DNA of 64,000 nt from Nordella sp. HKS 07 (GTDB lineage: Bacteria; Pseudomonadota; Alphaproteobacteria; Rhizobiales; Aestuariivirgaceae). Below are positions 1 through 9,434 of this stretch, in pieces. The DNA is taken from NCBI RefSeq assembly GCF_011046735.1, contig NZ_CP049258.1, positions 5,908,001 through 5,972,000 on the forward strand, written 5' to 3'. Position numbers and translations under genes: made by a program. Under the pieces are notes generated by a model, which searched no databases, was not told where the DNA came from, and worked only from the letters and a program-made list of their open reading frames with translations. How positions within the stretch are numbered: the stretch's first letter is position 1; each line of letters begins with the position of its first letter.

Positions 1-170
1 CACTCTCATGTCACGTGAAATGTGACGGAACAGTGGCAAATATTTCGAACACTACTGGCCGATCATTTCACCATCGGCGTTTTTGATCTTCCGGTACAAA
101 ACGCGACAGGCTTGAGTTCTGCCCGGATTCCCGTCAAAAGGTCCGCACCCTTCCGCCCACAGGATTCTCC

Positions 171-1496
171 ATGCGCATTTCCCAATATTTCATGCCCATA
201 CTTCGCGACGATCCGAAGGAGGCCGAGATCGCTTCCCACAGGCTCATGCTGCGCTCAGGCATGATCCGGCAGGAGGCCGCCGGCAGCTACTCCTGGTTGC
301 CGATGGGCTTCCGAGTGCTCAAGAAGATTGAGCAGATCGTGCGCGAGGAGCAGGATCGGGCCGGCGCCATCGAGGTACTGATGCCGACCATCCAATCTTC
401 CGATCTGTGGAAGAAGTCCGGGCGCTACAATGCGTATGGTCCGGAAATGCTGCGCATCAAGGACCGGCATGACCGCGACATGCTCTACGGGCCGACTAAC
501 GAGGAGATGATCACCGACATCTTCCGCTCGGGCGTCCAGAGCTACAAGGATCTGCCGCGCAACCTCTATCATATACAGTGGAAATTCCGCGACGAGGTGC
601 GCCCGCGCTTCGGCGTCATGCGCGGCCGTGAATTCCTGATGAAAGATGCTTATTCCTTCGACGTGACGCGCGAAGCGGGCCAGCATTCCTACAACAAGAT
701 GTTCGTCGCCTATTTGCGCACCTTTGCCCGCATGGGTTTGAAGGCGGTACCGATGCGCGCCGAGACCGGCCCCATCGGCGGCAAGGACAGCCATGAATTC
801 CTGATTCTGGCCGATACCGGCGAAAGCGAGGTCTTTTTCGATCGTGACTTCTACGACATGGACTGGACCAATTTCGACATCGACTATGACGATGCCGCCA
901 AGGTGGCGAAGCTGGTCGAGGACTTCACCTCCAAATATGCCGCAACGGACGAGAAGCACGAGCAGGCCGAGTTCGAGCAGAGGGTGCCGGAAGCCCGCCG
1001 GCTCACCGGCAGGGGGATCGAAGTCGGCCATATTTTCTTCTTCGGGACCAAATATTCTGATCCGCTCGGATGTCTGGTCCAGGGACCGGACGGGAAGCAG
1101 GTGGCCGTGCAATCGGGATCCTACGGAATTGGCGTGTCGCGCCTCGTCGGCGGCATCATCGAAGCGAGCCATGACGAGAACGGCATCATCTGGCCGGAGC
1201 CGGTGGCGCCGTTCAAGGTCGGCCTGATCAATCTGAAGGCAGGCGATGCCGAAACCGACCAGGCCTGCGAGAAAATCTATCGGGACCTGACCTCCAAGGG
1301 CGTCGAAGTGCTCTATGACGACACCGACGAGCGTCCGGGCGGCAAGTTCAAGGTCATGGACCTGATCGGTCTGCCGTGGCAGGTCATCATCGGGCCGCGC
1401 GGCCTGAAGGACGGCATCGCCGAGGTCAAGAACCGCAAGACCGGCGAGCGCAGCAATGTGCCGCTCGCCGATATCGTCGGCAGGTTCCAGGCCTGA
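171..1496 (+). CDS. proS: Prolyl-tRNA synthetase
   Basis: Charges tRNA-Pro with proline in the cytoplasm. The 441-residue product is a class II synthetase: a TNEE proline-binding loop near residue 107, motif 2 around [13 protein letters not shown] near residue 142, and motif 3 [10 protein letters not shown] near residue 318, followed by an anticodon-binding domain ending in a conserved basic tail. It is about 130 residues shorter than the E. coli enzyme and lacks the inserted editing domain, which is the known alphaproteobacterial form. The 170 bases upstream show no recognisable gene. Its stop overlaps the lolC start by one base (TGATG), so proS, lolC and lolD look co-transcribed. Confidence 0.97.
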   Translation: MRISQYFMPILRDDPKEAEIASHRLMLRSGMIRQEAAGSYSWLPMGFRVLKKIEQIVREEQDRAGAIEVLMPTIQSSDLWKKSGRYNAYGPEMLRIKDRHDRDMLYGPTNEEMITDIFRSGVQSYKDLPRNLYHIQWKFRDEVRPRFGVMRGREFLMKDAYSFDVTREAGQHSYNKMFVAYLRTFARMGLKAVPMRAETGPIGGKDSHEFLILADTGESEVFFDRDFYDMDWTNFDIDYDDAAKVAKLVEDFTSKYAATDEKHEQAEFEQRVPEARRLTGRGIEVGHIFFFGTKYSDPLGCLVQGPDGKQVAVQSGSYGIGVSRLVGGIIEASHDENGIIWPEPVAPFKVGLINLKAGDAETDQACEKIYRDLTSKGVEVLYDDTDERPGGKFKVMDLIGLPWQVIIGPRGLKDGIAEVKNRKTGERSNVPLADIVGRFQA

Positions 1497-2806
1497 TGGA
1501 GAAAGCGCTGCCGGACACCAAACCCTTCGCGCTCTTCGAGCGGATGCTGGCGAAGCGCTATCTGATGGCGCGCCGGCGCGAGGGTTTCGTCTCGGTCATC
1601 TCGCTGATCTCCTTTCTCGGCATCATGCTGGGCGTCGCCACCCTCATCGTGGTCATGGCGGTGCTCAACGGCTTCCGTGCCGAGCTGCTGAACAAGATCT
1701 TAGGGTTCAGCGGCCATGCCAGCTTCTATTCGAGCGATGCCTCGCCGATCGTCGATTACGAGAACATCACGGCTCGCATCGCCAAGGTGCCGGGCGTCGT
1801 CCATGCCATGCCTTTCGTGGAAGGGCAGGTCATGGCCTCGTCGCGGCGCTACAATACCGGCGCCCTGGTGCGCGGCATTCACGAGGCCGACCTCAAGCGC
1901 CTGCCGAGCATCAACAATAAAGATCTCACCACCGCGCTCAAGGAGATCGGGACCCCGGACCCGGTGACGTCGCTCGACGGCTTCGAGAAGGCTGGCGGGA
2001 TCGCCATCGGGGAAGGCATGGCGTGGAAGCATGGCCTGGGCCTTGGCAGCACGCTGACCGTCATTTCGCCAAACGGGCCTGAGACCGTGATGGGCGTGGC
2101 GCCGCGCATCCGCGACTTCACTGTCGTCGCCATCTTCAAGATCGGCATGTCGGAATATGATCAGAGCGTCATCTACATGCCGCTCGCCGAGGCGCAGGAC
2201 TATTTCGTCACCGAAAACGCCGTGTCCGCCATCGAGGTCACCGTCGACAATCCCGAGGCGATCGCCGAGATGAAGCCGGCGCTGCTCGACGCGGCGGGGC
2301 CAGGCATCGACGTCCAGACCTGGCAGCAGCGCAACCAGGCCTTTTTCAGTACTCTCGCGGTCGAGCGGAATGTGATGTTCCTGGTGCTGACGATGATCAT
2401 TCTCGTCGCCGCCCTCAACATCATTTCCGGTCTCTATATGCTGGTGAAGGACAAGGGCCACGACATCGCGATCCTGCGCACCATGGGCGCCTCGGCGGCG
2501 AGCGTCCAACGCATCTTCTTCATGACCGGGGCGGCAATCGGCGTCGCCGGCACGCTGGCCGGGTTCATTCTCGGTCTCCTCATCTGCCTCAATGTCGAGA
2601 GCATCCGCCAGTTCATCTCCTGGCTTTCGGGCACCGAGCTCTTCTCGCCCGAGTTCTATTACCTCTCGCAGCTTCCGGCCGACATGGACCTGAGGCAGAC
2701 GATCGGCATCGTCCTCATGTCGCTGGTGCTCTCCTTCGCGGCGACACTCTATCCCTCCTGGCGCGCCGCACGCCTCGATCCGGTCGAGGCTTTGCGGTAC
2801 GAATGA
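1496..2806 (+). CDS. lolC: Lipoprotein-releasing ABC transporter permease LolC/LolE
   Basis: Inner-membrane permease of the LolCDE-type complex, which extracts outer-membrane lipoproteins from the inner membrane and passes them to LolA. The 436-residue protein has one N-terminal membrane helix (about residues 24-50, [20 protein letters not shown]), a large periplasmic domain, then three C-terminal helices of the FtsX type. It ends with the family's typical [14 protein letters not shown] tail. The start overlapping the proS stop was chosen because it gives the usual N-terminus ([18 protein letters not shown]). Alphaproteobacteria commonly carry one LolC/E-type permease gene paired with lolD, so C and E cannot be separated by sequence alone. 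Confidence 0.93.
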   Translation: MEKALPDTKPFALFERMLAKRYLMARRREGFVSVISLISFLGIMLGVATLIVVMAVLNGFRAELLNKILGFSGHASFYSSDASPIVDYENITARIAKVPGVVHAMPFVEGQVMASSRRYNTGALVRGIHEADLKRLPSINNKDLTTALKEIGTPDPVTSLDGFEKAGGIAIGEGMAWKHGLGLGSTLTVISPNGPETVMGVAPRIRDFTVVAIFKIGMSEYDQSVIYMPLAEAQDYFVTENAVSAIEVTVDNPEAIAEMKPALLDAAGPGIDVQTWQQRNQAFFSTLAVERNVMFLVLTMIILVAALNIISGLYMLVKDKGHDIAILRTMGASAASVQRIFFMTGAAIGVAGTLAGFILGLLICLNVESIRQFISWLSGTELFSPEFYYLSQLPADMDLRQTIGIVLMSLVLSFAATLYPSWRAARLDPVEALRYE

Positions 2807-3489
2807 GCGATTTGAAGCCAGCCCTTGAACTTCGCCATGTCGCGCGTTCCTTTTCGGAAGGCGAGCGCCGGCTCGACGTCTTCCTCGACGCCAGCATCAA
2901 GGTGGATGCCGGAGAGATCGTGGCGCTGGTTGGCCAGTCGGGCTCGGGCAAGTCGTCGCTTCTCCATATAGCCGGCCTCCTCGAGGCCCCGACGGCGGGC
3001 GAGGTCTATGTCGCCGGCCAGAACTGCACCAAGCTCGACGACAATGCGCGCACACGCATCCGGCGCGTCGGCATCGGTTTCGTCTATCAATTCCATCATC
3101 TGCTGCCGGAATTCTCGGCGCTCGAAAATGTCATGATGCCGCAATTGATCAGCGGCGCCTCGAAGGAGGCGGCGGAGAAGCGCGCCAAGGATCTGCTCGA
3201 TCGTTTCGGTCTCGGCGCCCGCCTGGAGCATCGTCCTGCCGAATTGTCGGGCGGCGAGCAGCAGCGTGTCGCCATCTCGCGCGCCTTGGCCAACCGGCCG
3301 CTGCTTCTTCTTGCCGATGAGCCGACCGGCAATCTCGATCCCAAGACGGCGGACTACGTGCATGGCGAATTCCTGCGCGTCGTGGCGGAGGAGGGGGTGG
3401 GCGCTCTGGTCGCGACCCACAATATCGAGCTCGCCCGCCGCATGACCCGCCTTGTTCGGCTCGAGGACGGGCGGCTTCAGCCGGAATAG
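2803..3489 (+). CDS. lolD: Lipoprotein-releasing ABC transporter ATP-binding protein LolD
   Basis: Cytoplasmic ATPase that powers LolC/E lipoprotein release. Walker [10 protein letters not shown] (near residue 46), the ABC signature LSGGEQQR and Walker [13 protein letters not shown] are all intact, as is the switch histidine (VATHN). Its length of 228 residues is normal for the family. The start overlaps the end of lolC by four bases (ATGA), indicating translational coupling. It converges with the cupin gene on the opposite strand, with only five bases between the stops. Confidence 0.96.
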   Translation: MSDLKPALELRHVARSFSEGERRLDVFLDASIKVDAGEIVALVGQSGSGKSSLLHIAGLLEAPTAGEVYVAGQNCTKLDDNARTRIRRVGIGFVYQFHHLLPEFSALENVMMPQLISGASKEAAEKRAKDLLDRFGLGARLEHRPAELSGGEQQRVAISRALANRPLLLLADEPTGNLDPKTADYVHGEFLRVVAEEGVGALVATHNIELARRMTRLVRLEDGRLQPE

Positions 3490-3494
3490 GCGGC

Positions 3495-3902
3495 TTATTG
3501 GCGGGCCGCAGCCAGAAGTTGCGCCTTGATCGCGCGGTTGGCCTCGCCATAGGGCGATGAGGCGACATAGACCAGCTCGAGATCATCCGCCGCCTCGAAT
3601 GTGCCGGCAAGATGCGCCGGAAGGTAGATCACTTCACCGGGACCCGCCGTGACGACGCCCGACATGCTGCGTACCCGGCAACGGCCTTTGGTGACGATCA
3701 CCACCTCGTCATAAGGGAAATCAAAATCGCTCCTGGCGCCCTTTGGGGCTTTGACAAAGCCGACCGCGCCCAGTTTGGCGGCGGGCGTTTCGTCTTCATT
3801 GACGACATCGGCGAGCGCGAAGCCCGACCACTCCATCCAGTCGCGGGCCGTTTCGGCGGTGAAGAGCTGGATAAGAGTGGGGTCGAATTGTTGTCTTGGC
3901 AT
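3495..3902 (-). CDS. Cupin-domain protein (downstream member of a tandem pair)
   Basis: A 135-residue single-domain cupin of the EutQ-like type. A beta-barrel core contains FPYDEVVIVTKGRCRVRS, a cupin-1-like motif lacking the classical HxH metal ligands, and GEVIYLPAHLAGTFEA as the second motif. It is paralogous to the upstream cupin: both share DW..WSG..LADV..DE..AAKL.AVGF..AP.GA near the N-terminus and a P.GE(A/V)(I/L)Y(L/V)PA core. A GAGGA Shine-Dalgarno lies upstream of the ATG. The gap to the upstream cupin is 39 bases, so the two are probably one operon. The substrate is unknown; a small-molecule binding or isomerase role is possible. Confidence 0.85.
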   Translation of the reverse strand: MPRQQFDPTLIQLFTAETARDWMEWSGFALADVVNEDETPAAKLGAVGFVKAPKGARSDFDFPYDEVVIVTKGRCRVRSMSGVVTAGPGEVIYLPAHLAGTFEAADDLELVYVASSPYGEANRAIKAQLLAAARQ

Positions 3903-3941
3903 GAAACTTGTCCTCGTTCGTGCTTTGGGATTGCGATGGAA

Positions 3942-4331
3942 TTATGCGGCGGCCGTGAGGAGTGCGTGCTTCATCTCAGGGCTGAGCTTCCCCAATGGGG
4001 AGACCGCCACATAGACTAGCTCCAGCGGGTCTATGGCCTCGATGGTTCCTGAGGTGCCCGCCGGCACATAGAGCGCCTCCCCGGGCGTGGCGACGATCAG
4101 CCTGTCCAGGCCGCGCAGCGCACAGCGGCCCCGCGTGACCACCAGGACCTCGTCATAGAGAAATTTGAAACTGCTGATGGCGCCCGCGGGCGCGCGCAGG
4201 AAGCCGACCGCGTCGAGCTTCGCCGCCGAAGCGTCTTCATCGATCACATCGGCGAGCGACATGCCGGACCATGTGTGCCAGTCGCGAGGGCTGGCGCTGT
4301 TGAATTTCTGTACCTTCCGCGGGTCGAACAT
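3942..4331 (-). CDS. Cupin-domain protein (upstream member of a tandem pair, SoxR-box promoter)
   Basis: A 129-residue cupin homologous along its whole length to the gene that follows it, consistent with tandem duplication. Core motifs are FLYDEVLVVTRGRCALRG and GEALYVPAGTSGTIEA; the usual metal-binding histidines are absent, so it may be a non-metal cupin. The ATG is preceded by a GGAGA ribosome-binding site. It is the first gene transcribed leftward from the soxR intergenic region, and its promoter contains a SoxR-type palindrome in a 19-base spacer. Redox-responsive expression is therefore likely, but the biochemical role is not known. Confidence 0.85.
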   Translation of the reverse strand: MFDPRKVQKFNSASPRDWHTWSGMSLADVIDEDASAAKLDAVGFLRAPAGAISSFKFLYDEVLVVTRGRCALRGLDRLIVATPGEALYVPAGTSGTIEAIDPLELVYVAVSPLGKLSPEMKHALLTAAA

Positions 4332-4367
4332 CGGCTTCTCCGAAACAGGGGCGTGTTGTCGAATCTG

Positions 4368-4398
4368 TTTCTACAAGTTCAAGTGAACTTGAAGTCAA
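4368..4398 (-). promoter_or_regulatory. SoxR-type operator and promoter of the cupin pair
   Basis: Reading on the minus strand, a -35 box TTGACT (4398-4393) and a -10-like box TAGAAA (4373-4368) are separated by 19 bases, the overlong spacer typical of MerR-family activated promoters. The palindrome TTCAAGT-GA-ACTTGAA at 4378-4393 overlaps the -35 box and fills most of the spacer. It closely resembles the E. coli soxS SoxR box core CTCAAGT-TA-ACTTGAG. It lies between the cupin pair and the divergent soxR gene, so SoxR probably activates the cupins and may also affect its own transcription. Sites are read directly from the sequence; function is inferred. Confidence 0.8.
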
Positions 4399-4423
4399 GC
4401 GCCAATTGCGTTAGGGACAGGGC

Positions 4424-4879
4424 ATGGACAGCCTTCTGACCATCAACCAGATTTCCAAGCGTAGTGGCGTGGTGGCCTCGGCCTTGCGCTACTATGAGGA
4501 ACGCGGGCTCATCACCTCGGAGAGAGCGGGATCCGGCCATCGCCGCTTCCGGCGGCCGACCCTGCGGCGCCTGGCCTTCATCGTCTTCGCCCAGCGCCTC
4601 GGCATGACCCTCGAGGAGATTCGCATCGAGCTCGACAAGCTACCCAGCGATCACGTGCCCAAGGGGCGCGATTGGGCCCGTTTGTCGGAGCCCTGGGCCG
4701 ATCGCATCGACCAGCGCATCGCCGAGCTTGAGCGTCTGAAGGCCGGCCTCGCCAAATGCATCAGCTGCGGCTGTCTTTCGCTCGAGCTGTGCAAGCTCGT
4801 GAATCCCGCCGACAAGGCCGGCCTGTCGGGACCGGGCCCGCGCTTCTGGGTCGGCGAAGGCGAAGAGAGCGGCGCCTGA
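4424..4879 (+). CDS. soxR: Redox-sensitive transcriptional activator SoxR (MerR family)
   Basis: A 151-residue MerR-family regulator. The N-terminal winged helix (residues 5-50) has the family pattern ALRYYEERGLI, and a dimerisation helix follows. The C-terminal [2Fe-2S] site has Cys112, Cys115, Cys117 and Cys123 in the SoxR-specific C-x2-C-x-C-x5-C arrangement, followed by the conserved LxNPxD. Oxidation of the cluster by redox-cycling compounds switches the protein to activation. A SoxR-type operator lies 30 bases upstream, within the divergent cupin promoter. No soxS is present; outside enterics SoxR usually controls its targets directly. Confidence 0.96.
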   Translation: MDSLLTINQISKRSGVVASALRYYEERGLITSERAGSGHRRFRRPTLRRLAFIVFAQRLGMTLEEIRIELDKLPSDHVPKGRDWARLSEPWADRIDQRIAELERLKAGLAKCISCGCLSLELCKLVNPADKAGLSGPGPRFWVGEGEESGA

Positions 4880-4882
4880 TTT

Positions 4883-4933
4883 AGCGTGGGATTCTTGCGA
4901 AAAACCGGTACCCACTTTTTCTCATCCCGCGCT
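4883..4933. repeat. Dispersed palindromic intergenic repeat, copy 1
   Basis: An imperfect inverted repeat with arms AGCG.GGGAT...GAAAAA and TTTTTC..ATCCCGCGCT, filling the gap between soxR and dnaE. A related copy lies at 56226-56275, sharing GGGATTC.TGCGAAA and GTGCCCACTTTTT-like blocks. A more diverged relative is at 63031-63075. This resembles the short palindromic elements widespread between genes of Hyphomicrobiales. It could form a hairpin in the soxR 3' end. Confidence 0.7.
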
Positions 4934-4944
4934 AGGGTCGGACC

Positions 4945-7900
4945 ATGTCGGACGAGTCGAAATCCAGCGTGACCTTCATCCATCTGCGCACCCATTCCGC
5001 CTATTCCTTGGCGGAAGGCGCCTTGCATATCAAGCAGATGGCGGGGCTCACGAAGGAGATGGGGAGCCCCGCGCTCGCCATCACCGACACCGGCAATCTG
5101 TTCGGCGCGCTCGAATTCTCCGACGCTCTGAGCGAGAAGGGCATCCAGCCGATCATCGGTTGCACGCTCAAGGTCGCCTGCGAGGAGCCGTCGCCCGACG
5201 CGGTGCACCGCCAGCGCACAGGCTTGCGCAAATTGCCGAGTCTGGCGCTCCTCGCCAAGGACGAGGCGGGCTATCGCAACCTGATGAAGCTCACGAGCCG
5301 GGCCTATCTCGATACGCCCGACACGGCCGAGCCGCATCTGAGCATGGAATATCTGGCCGCTCATTCAGGCGGCCTCATCTGCCTGACCGGCGGGCCCGAC
5401 GGTCCGGTGAACGAAGCGCTCGTCCAGGGGCAGCAGCACGTGGCGCGTACCCGCATGGAGGAGCTCGCCAAGACTTTCGGCGACCGGCTCTATGTCGAAT
5501 TGCAGCGTCACGGCACCGAGAATGAGCAACTCGCCGAGCCCGGCCTCATCGATCTCGCCTACGAGCTGGAGTTGCCGCTCGTCGCGACCAACGAGCCATA
5601 CTTCGCCAAGCTCGACGACTATGCCGCCCATGATGCGCTGATCTGCATCGCCGAGGGTGAGGTCGTCGCCGCCGAAGACCGGCGCCGGTTGACGCCTGAG
5701 CACTATTTCAAGTCGCCCAGGCAGATGGCGACGCTCTTCGCCGACATTCCGGAAGCGATCGCCTCGACGGTGGAGATCGCCCGGCGCTGCGCCTTCAAGG
5801 TCGGGTCGCAGAAGCCGATCCTGCCGCGCTACGGCGAAGGCGACGAGGCGGAGGAATTGCGCCGCCAGGCTTTCGACGGCCTCGCCAACCGGCTCAAGGA
5901 ACGCGGCCTGTCGGAAGGCTACAACGAGGACGACTACAAGCAGCGTCTCGAATTCGAGCTCGAAGTCATCATCAAGATGAAATATCCGGGCTACTTCCTG
6001 ATCGTCTCGGACTTCATCAAATACGCGAAATCGAAAGGTATCCCGGTGGGGCCGGGCCGTGGTTCGGGTGCGGGCTCGCTCGTCGCCTATGTGCTCACCA
6101 TCACCGATCTCGATCCCTTGCGCTTCAAGCTCCTCTTCGAGCGCTTCCTCAATCCCGACCGCGTCTCGATGCCGGACTTCGATATCGATTTCTGCCAGGA
6201 CCGGCGCGATGAGGTGATCGACTACGTCCAGAACAAATACGGCAAGGATCACGTCGCCCAGATCATCACATTCGGTAAGCTGCAGGCGCGCGCCGTCTGT
6301 CGCGACGTCGGTCGCGTGCTGCAGATGCCCTACGGCCAGGTCGACCGCCTGAGCAAGATGATCCCGATGAACCCGGCCAATCCGGTGTCGCTGGCGCAGG
6401 CGATCGACGGCGAGCCGCGCCTCAAGGAGGAGCGCGACAAGGACACCACGGTTCGCACCATGCTGGAGATCGGCCTCAAGCTCGAGGGCCTTTACCGGCA
6501 CGCCTCGACGCATGCCGCCGGCATCGTGATCGGCGACCGGCCGCTTGAGGAGCTGGTGCCGCTCTATCGCGACCCGCGCTCATCGATCCCCGCCACCCAG
6601 TTCAACATGAAATATGTCGAGAAGGCGGGCCTCGTTAAGTTCGACTTCCTCGGCCTCAAGACCCTTACTATCATCGACAAGGCGCAGAGGCTCATCCGCC
6701 AGCGCATTCCCGATTTCGACGCCAACAAGATCCCGCTCGATGACCTGCCTACCTTCCAGATGCTGGGCCAGGGCGACACGGTCGGCGTGTTCCAGCTGGA
6801 AAGTGCTGGCATGCGCGATGCGGTGCGCCAGATGCGCGCCGACCGCTTCGAGGACCTGATCGCACTCGTGGCGCTTTACCGTCCGGGTCCGATGGCCAAT
6901 ATCCCGCTCTATTGCGCCCGCAAGCTCGGCCGCGAGCCGCTCGAATACATGCATCCCGCGCTCGAGCCGATCCTGAAGGAGACTTTCGGCGTCATCACCT
7001 ATCAGGAGCAGGTGCAGCAGATCGCCAAGGACCTTGCCGGCTACACGCTGGCGCAGGCCGATCTTCTGCGCCGCGCCATGGGTAAGAAGATCAAGTCGGA
7101 GATGGATGCGCAGCGCGAACACTTCCTCAAAGGCGCGGTCGAGCGCGGCATCGATGCCACAGTCGCCAGCAACATTTTCGACGCCTGCGCGAAATTCGCC
7201 GAATACGGATTCAACAAATCGCACTCCGCACCTTACGCCTATATCAGCTACCAGACGGCCTATCTGAAGGCGAACCACCCGGTCGAATTCCTCGCCGCCT
7301 CGATGTCGCTCGATATGGGCAATACCGACAAACTGCAGGTCTTCCGCCAGGAGGCGCAGCGCATCGGCGTCAAGATCGTGCCGCCCTCGATCAACCAGTC
7401 GCAGGTCGATTTCGCGGTGAAGGATCAGGCGGTCCTCTATTCGCTCTCAGCTCTCAAGAACGTCGGCTCGGGCGCCATCCAGCATCTGGTCGAGAAGCGC
7501 GAAGCGGAAGGGCCGTACACGACGCTTGGCGATTTCGCGCGCCGCATCGATGCCCATATGCTGAACCGGCGCGCCCTCGAAAGCCTGGTCAAGGCGGGCG
7601 CTTTCGATGAATTGCAGCCGAACCGTGCGCAGGTCTTCGATGGTGTCGACGCCATTCTTGCCATGGCCAACCGCACCACGGCGGAAGCCGAGGCCGGTCA
7701 GCATGATCTCTTCGGCCAGGGGTCGGGCCGCAAGGAGGATGTCGCATTGCCGGCGCGCGAGGGCTGGCTGCCCATGGACCGTCTCACCCAGGAATTCGAG
7801 GCGGTGGGCTTCTATCTCTCCGGCCATCCGCTCGACGATTATATGACGCGGCTCACACGCATGGGCGTCGACACCTGGACGTCATTCCACGCCAAGGCGC

Positions 7901-8391
7901 TGACCAAGGGGGCCACCGCGGCGAAGCTCGCCGGCACCGTCACCCATCGCCAGGAGCGCCGCTCCAAGTCCGGCAACAAATTTGCTTTCGTCGGGTTCTC
8001 CGACCCGACCGGCCAGTTCGAGACGATTTGCTTCTCCGACACACTGGCCGTCACGCGCGATTTGCTCGAGCCCGGCAAGGCGGTGATCGCCCGCGTCGAG
8101 GCCGATGTCGACGGCGAGGAGGTGCGGCTGCGGCTTCAGGGCGTCGAGGATATCGAGCGTGCCGCAGCCCAGATCACCTCGGGGCTGACGATCTTCCTCC
8201 GGGATGCCAAACCTATCGATTCCATCGCCCAGCGCCTGACCAATGGCGGCAAGGCGCCGGTCCGGCTGGTGCTGCAGATGGATCGGGGCAGGGAAGTCGA
8301 GATGGTGCTCGGCAACAAATTCACCGTGACGCCGCAGATCAAGGGCGCCATCAAGGCGATCTCCGGCGTGATCGACGTGCAGGATCTGTGA
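4945..8391 (+). CDS. dnaE: DNA polymerase III subunit alpha
   Basis: Catalytic subunit of the replicative DNA polymerase. The 1148-residue product begins with a PHP domain (HLRTHSAYSLAEGALH at residues 13-28) and has the palm catalytic aspartates in MPDFDIDF (about residues 410-417). The GPGRGSGAGSLVAY segment, the helix-hairpin-helix region and a C-terminal OB fold (LAGTVTHRQERRSKSGNKFA) follow. This is the DnaE1 replicative form rather than ImuC/DnaE2: the overall length is typical and the PHP domain is complete. The ATG at 4945 immediately follows the intergenic repeat. Confidence 0.97.
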   Translation: MSDESKSSVTFIHLRTHSAYSLAEGALHIKQMAGLTKEMGSPALAITDTGNLFGALEFSDALSEKGIQPIIGCTLKVACEEPSPDAVHRQRTGLRKLPSLALLAKDEAGYRNLMKLTSRAYLDTPDTAEPHLSMEYLAAHSGGLICLTGGPDGPVNEALVQGQQHVARTRMEELAKTFGDRLYVELQRHGTENEQLAEPGLIDLAYELELPLVATNEPYFAKLDDYAAHDALICIAEGEVVAAEDRRRLTPEHYFKSPRQMATLFADIPEAIASTVEIARRCAFKVGSQKPILPRYGEGDEAEELRRQAFDGLANRLKERGLSEGYNEDDYKQRLEFELEVIIKMKYPGYFLIVSDFIKYAKSKGIPVGPGRGSGAGSLVAYVLTITDLDPLRFKLLFERFLNPDRVSMPDFDIDFCQDRRDEVIDYVQNKYGKDHVAQIITFGKLQARAVCRDVGRVLQMPYGQVDRLSKMIPMNPANPVSLAQAIDGEPRLKEERDKDTTVRTMLEIGLKLEGLYRHASTHAAGIVIGDRPLEELVPLYRDPRSSIPATQFNMKYVEKAGLVKFDFLGLKTLTIIDKAQRLIRQRIPDFDANKIPLDDLPTFQMLGQGDTVGVFQLESAGMRDAVRQMRADRFEDLIALVALYRPGPMANIPLYCARKLGREPLEYMHPALEPILKETFGVITYQEQVQQIAKDLAGYTLAQADLLRRAMGKKIKSEMDAQREHFLKGAVERGIDATVASNIFDACAKFAEYGFNKSHSAPYAYISYQTAYLKANHPVEFLAASMSLDMGNTDKLQVFRQEAQRIGVKIVPPSINQSQVDFAVKDQAVLYSLSALKNVGSGAIQHLVEKREAEGPYTTLGDFARRIDAHMLNRRALESLVKAGAFDELQPNRAQVFDGVDAILAMANRTTAEAEAGQHDLFGQGSGRKEDVALPAREGWLPMDRLTQEFEAVGFYLSGHPLDDYMTRLTRMGVDTWTSFHAKALTKGATAAKLAGTVTHRQERRSKSGNKFAFVGFSDPTGQFETICFSDTLAVTRDLLEPGKAVIARVEADVDGEEVRLRLQGVEDIERAAAQITSGLTIFLRDAKPIDSIAQRLTNGGKAPVRLVLQMDRGREVEMVLGNKFTVTPQIKGAIKAISGVIDVQDL

Positions 8392-8411
8392 TGGAGTGAG
8401 GAGAAGCGGCC

Positions 8412-8900
8412 ATGACCGCAACTTCGCCTGACTATCTGGAAGGTGGCTGCGCCTGCGGCAAGATCCGCTATCGCCTGGCGATGCCGCCGATGTTCGTGAA
8501 CTGCTGCCATTGCCGGGACTGCCAGCGCCAGACGGGCAGCGCCTTCGTGATCAACGCACTCACCGAGATGGACCGGATCGAAGTCCTGCGTGGAACGCCG
8601 GAAGCGGTGTCCGTGCCGACCGACAGCGGCCGGCCGCATGACATCTATCGCTGTCCGGACTGCCGCATCGCCTTGTGGGGCGACTATGGTCGGCGGCCCG
8701 GTTTGCGCTTTCTGCGTGTCGGCACGCTCGACGATCCGGCGGCGCTCACGCCCGATGCCCATATCTTCACGCGCTCGAAGTTGCCGTGGGTGCGATTGCC
8801 GGACCACGCCCGCGCCTTCGAGATCTACTACGACATGGAAAAGGAATGGCCGCCGGATAGCCTCAAGCGGCGGGAAGCTATATTGGGGCCAGGAAAATGA
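8412..8900 (+). CDS. GFA/CENP-V (Mss4-fold) zinc-binding protein
   Basis: A 162-residue protein of the glutathione-dependent formaldehyde-activating enzyme (GFA) family. The Zn-binding pattern is visible: GGCACGKIRY near residue 10, CCHCRDCQRQTGSAF near residue 33 and YRCPDC near residue 79, giving the expected cysteine pairs. Most members of this family are not proven Gfa enzymes, so formaldehyde metabolism should not be assumed. It lies 20 bases after dnaE and 14 bases before a cupin gene, so the latter two may be co-expressed. Confidence 0.88.
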   Translation: MTATSPDYLEGGCACGKIRYRLAMPPMFVNCCHCRDCQRQTGSAFVINALTEMDRIEVLRGTPEAVSVPTDSGRPHDIYRCPDCRIALWGDYGRRPGLRFLRVGTLDDPAALTPDAHIFTRSKLPWVRLPDHARAFEIYYDMEKEWPPDSLKRREAILGPGK

Positions 8901-8914
8901 CAGGGAGATAAGCG

Positions 8915-9367
8915 ATGGCGCAGGATCTGGAGAAGGGCATCACCGCGAACGGCACCGGCTTCGGCGGCAAGAGCTGGAACATCCTGGGTCAGCTCTACTT
9001 CCCGAAGGCGGTATGCGATTCGACTTTCGCTTTCGAGACCAACAGCATGCCCGGGCAGTTCGTGCCGGTGCATGTTCATCCGAGCCAGGACGAATTCATC
9101 CTGGTCCAGGAGGGGGAGCTCGATCTCAAGCTCGACGGCAAATGGTTCAAGGCGAAAACGGGTGATCTGGTGCGCATGCCGCGCGGCATCCCGCATGGCT
9201 ATTTCAACAAGTCCGACAAGCCGGCCCGGGCGCTGTTCTGGGTCTCCCCGGCGCGGATGCTCGAAAAGCTCTTCGACAATCTCCATAATGTCGCCGACCC
9301 GGTCGAGGCGGTGAAGATCTCCGCCGCCCATGAGGTCGACTTCCTGCCGCCCGAAGCCAACGAATAA
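8915..9367 (+). CDS. Cupin-domain protein (metal-binding type)
   Basis: A 150-residue single cupin. Unlike the tandem pair beside soxR, this one has classical metal-ligand motifs: HVHPSQDEFILVQEGELDL (HxH with a downstream Glu, near residue 52) and GDLVRMPRGIPHGYFN (second-motif His, near residue 95). It belongs to the quercetinase or AraC-cupin-like superfamily; no substrate can be assigned. It follows the GFA gene by 14 bases, suggesting joint expression. Confidence 0.87.
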   Translation: MAQDLEKGITANGTGFGGKSWNILGQLYFPKAVCDSTFAFETNSMPGQFVPVHVHPSQDEFILVQEGELDLKLDGKWFKAKTGDLVRMPRGIPHGYFNKSDKPARALFWVSPARMLEKLFDNLHNVADPVEAVKISAAHEVDFLPPEANE

Positions 9368-9434
9368 CGAATCAGGCGACAAGCAATTGTCAACTGGACC
9401 GGCGCGTCAGTTTTTCGGGTAGACTCCTGATTCG

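Noticed and set aside
1-170. Possible gene fragment upstream of proS
   Set aside because: The only open frame has no recognisable features and overlaps the proS start.
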